Below are positions 62,719-64,000 of a stretch of 64,000 bases of DNA, one piece after another. Each line of letters opens with the position of its first letter. Within the stretch, counting starts at the first letter, position 1. The notes under the pieces were generated by a model. The model had not been told where the DNA came from and did not search any database. It saw nothing but the letters and a program-made list of their open reading frames with translations. The position numbers and the translations under genes are program-made. This stretch comes from Deltaproteobacteria bacterium (GTDB taxonomy: Bacteria > Myxococcota_A > Polyangia > GCA-2747355 > JADLHG01), in assembly GCA_020848905.1 (NCBI GenBank), contig JADLHG010000041.1, forward strand, positions 62,001-126,000, written 5' to 3'.

Positions 62719-63675
62719 TCAGCCGGCGCGCGTTGGCGTTCGAATCCACGCCACGAAGCGCGCCAGGCCCTCGTCGAGCGAAACCTGCGGCCGGTAGCCG
62801 AGCTCGGCCTCGGCGCGCGAGGTGTCGGCACAGGTGATCGGCACGTCGCCGGGCTGGTCGGGGAGCACCTCGATGCGGGGGGCGGTGCCGGTGGCGCGGC
62901 CCACGGCGTCGATGAGCTCGCGCAGGAGGACGGGGGTCGAGCGGCCCAGGTTGTAAATGCGAAAGGCGCCGTCTTGCCGGTCGAGCGCGGCGATCGTGCC
63001 GGCCACGATGTCGTCGATGAAGGTGTAGTCGCGGCCGGTGCTGCCGTCCCCGAAGCGGGGGATCGACTCGCCGGCCAGCGCCTTCCTCACGAAGGCGTGG
63101 ATCGCCATCTCGGGGCGCTGGCGGGGGCCGAAGACAGTGAAGTAGCGCAGGCAGCTCACGCCGAGGCCGTGAAGCTCGTGGAAGGTGGCGCAGACGAGCT
63201 CGGTCGCGCGCTTGCTCGCCGCGTAGGGCGAGGCGGGCCGGTCGCACGCGTCCTCCTCGGAAAACGGGGTGCGCGAGCGGGCGCCGTAGACCGACGAGGA
63301 CGAGGCCACGACGAGGTGCCGCACGCCGTGTCGCCGGCAGGCCTCGAGCACGCGCGTGGTCCCCTCGACGTTCACCCGCATGTAGCGCTCGGGGGCGGCG
63401 ATGGAGGGGCGCACCCCGGCGAGCGCGGCGAGGTGCACCACCCGGTCGATCCCGGGCGCGAGGACCTCGTCGAGCAGCGCGCCGTCGAGGATGTCGCCCT
63501 CGCGAAAGGCGAAGCCGGGGAGCTGCGCCAGGGCCGCCAGGTTGGCGCGCTTCAGCGCCGGGTCGTAGAAGGGATCCAGGTTGTCGAGCCCGACCACCGC
63601 GTCGCCTCGCTCGAGGAGCCGCTGGGAGACCGAGGAGCCGATGAAGCCGGCGGCGCCGGTGACCAGGACGCGCAT
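62719..63675 (-). CDS. NAD-dependent sugar-nucleotide epimerase (UDP-glucuronate epimerase-like)
   Basis: 318 residues. NAD-binding motif GAAGFIGSS, substrate-loop SSSSVYG, and catalytic YAASK (Tyr/Lys), followed by RYFTVFGPRQRPEMAI and DYTFIDDIVAGT. These fit the extended SDR family of UDP-glucose or UDP-glucuronate 4-epimerases; the RYFTVFGPRQRP block leans towards UDP-glucuronate 4-epimerase. It should supply sugars for lipopolysaccharide or exopolysaccharide. It shares its strand with the tlyA gene upstream, 15 bases apart. Confidence 0.9.
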   Translation of the reverse strand: MRVLVTGAAGFIGSSVSQRLLERGDAVVGLDNLDPFYDPALKRANLAALAQLPGFAFREGDILDGALLDEVLAPGIDRVVHLAALAGVRPSIAAPERYMRVNVEGTTRVLEACRRHGVRHLVVASSSSVYGARSRTPFSEEDACDRPASPYAASKRATELVCATFHELHGLGVSCLRYFTVFGPRQRPEMAIHAFVRKALAGESIPRFGDGSTGRDYTFIDDIVAGTIAALDRQDGAFRIYNLGRSTPVLLRELIDAVGRATGTAPRIEVLPDQPGDVPITCADTSRAEAELGYRPQVSLDEGLARFVAWIRTPTRAG

Positions 63676-63690
63676 GGTGAAGGCGAAACC

Positions 63691-64000
63691 TCAGCTCGTC
63701 GTGTCGGGCGGCGTGCGGAAGAGCGCGAGGTGCTCCACGTTGCCGCTGGGTCCGGGCCACGGGGAGTCCAGACCACCGACGACGGTGTACCGTGCGGCGA
63801 CGGCCCAGTCCACGACTTTCCGGATCGCGCCCTGGCGTACGGTCTCGTCGCGCACCACGCCTCCCTTGCCGACCTGACCCCGTCCCGCCTCGAACTGCGG
63901 TTTCACCAGCGCGAGGATCGGCCGATCCGGGCCGAGCACGCGCTCGACCGCCGGGAGGACGAGGGTCAGCGAGATGAACGAGACGTCGATCACCGCCAGC
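63691..64000 (-). CDS. tlyA: TlyA-family rRNA 2'-O-methyltransferase (partial, N-terminus outside window)
   Basis: The frame runs to the window edge, so only the C-terminal 102 codons are seen. LAVIDVSFISLTLVLPAVERVLG, then LALVKPQFEAGRGQVGKGGVVRD and GLDSPWPGPSGNVEHLALF are the hallmark C-terminal blocks of TlyA/hemolysin A proteins, which methylate ribose in 16S and/or 23S rRNA. The S4-like N-terminal domain lies outside. The internal GTG at 63993 is not the true start, because in-frame codons continue upstream. Confidence 0.9.
   Translation of the reverse strand, partial: LAVIDVSFISLTLVLPAVERVLGPDRPILALVKPQFEAGRGQVGKGGVVRDETVRQGAIRKVVDWAVAARYTVVGGLDSPWPGPSGNVEHLALFRTPPDTTS

Overview
The window looks like a chromosomal segment of a high-GC (by eye roughly 70%) deltaproteobacterial, Myxococcota-like bacterium. 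The reasons are a Ser/Thr kinase with an HRDVSPQN catalytic loop, FHA-domain proteins, a sigma-54 activator, many Cys- or Asp-rich lipoproteins, PATAN/DnaJ architecture, an alternative chemosensory operon and an rpsB-tsf-pyrH-frr core operon. No tRNA, rRNA, CRISPR array or prophage was recognised. The only mobile-type gene is a REP-associated (Y1/HUH) transposase. The order is largely operonic, with many 4-base ATGA/GTGA overlaps.

Layout. 1-1601 (minus): a partial BtpA/SgcQ-family gene behind a GHKL ATPase. 1687-2550 (minus): two small membrane proteins. 2696-9359 (plus): a MoxR-type operon (RDD, SpoIIM-like, membrane protein, DUF4129, DUF4350, MoxR ATPase, DUF58). 9401-14402: lipoproteins, a nine-CXXCH cytochrome with an apparent frameshift, a five-CXXCH cytochrome and a LarB homologue with a signal peptide. 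14817-17788: rpsB-tsf-pyrH-frr. 17785-21145: a receiver-GGDEF protein and a Ser/Thr kinase. 21220-23468: mtaB and a 3-hydroxyacyl-CoA dehydrogenase. 23479-29973: a Cys-rich lipoprotein, an unrecognised exported protein and an exported GH94/GH36-like protein. 30013-31074 (minus): archaeal-type class I aldolase. 31194-36194: CHAT-domain lipoprotein, FHA/sigma-54 activator and an astacin-like metalloprotease with fascin-like repeats. 36195-37356: G-rich direct repeats and the RAYT transposase. 37428-40747: an SDR and a membrane spermidine-synthase-like protein. 40763-46186 (minus): an envelope module (PP2C phosphatase, Cys-rich lipoprotein, His-Pro repeat protein, outer-membrane barrel, hexad-repeat protein, ECF sigma, anti-sigma, DUF3106). 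46300-51769: PATAN-DnaJ-TPR protein and a triple-FHA ABC transporter. 51976-53040: a pyruvate-kinase-like protein with a signal peptide. 53138-62715: chemosensory operon (CheW, CheR-TPR, CheW, MCP, CheA-REC and two hybrid kinases). 62719-64000 (minus): a sugar-nucleotide epimerase and the end of tlyA.

The most interesting signals are: (1) a complete-looking sigma-54 circuit, in which the activator gene is followed by a cluster of CTGAC/GTCAG dyads and a -24/-12 element just upstream of the metalloprotease gene; (2) three homologues of normally cytoplasmic enzymes (LarB, pyruvate kinase, GH94-type phosphorylase) that all carry export signals; (3) the ECF/anti-sigma module, where the anti-sigma factor and a small exported neighbour share a hexapeptide repeat and a nearby secreted protein is built of 14-residue His-Pro repeats; and (4) a RAYT gene with a near-leaderless promoter next to G-rich repeats. 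Ser/Thr phosphosignalling parts (kinase, PP2C, FHA activator, FHA transporter) are spread over the window.
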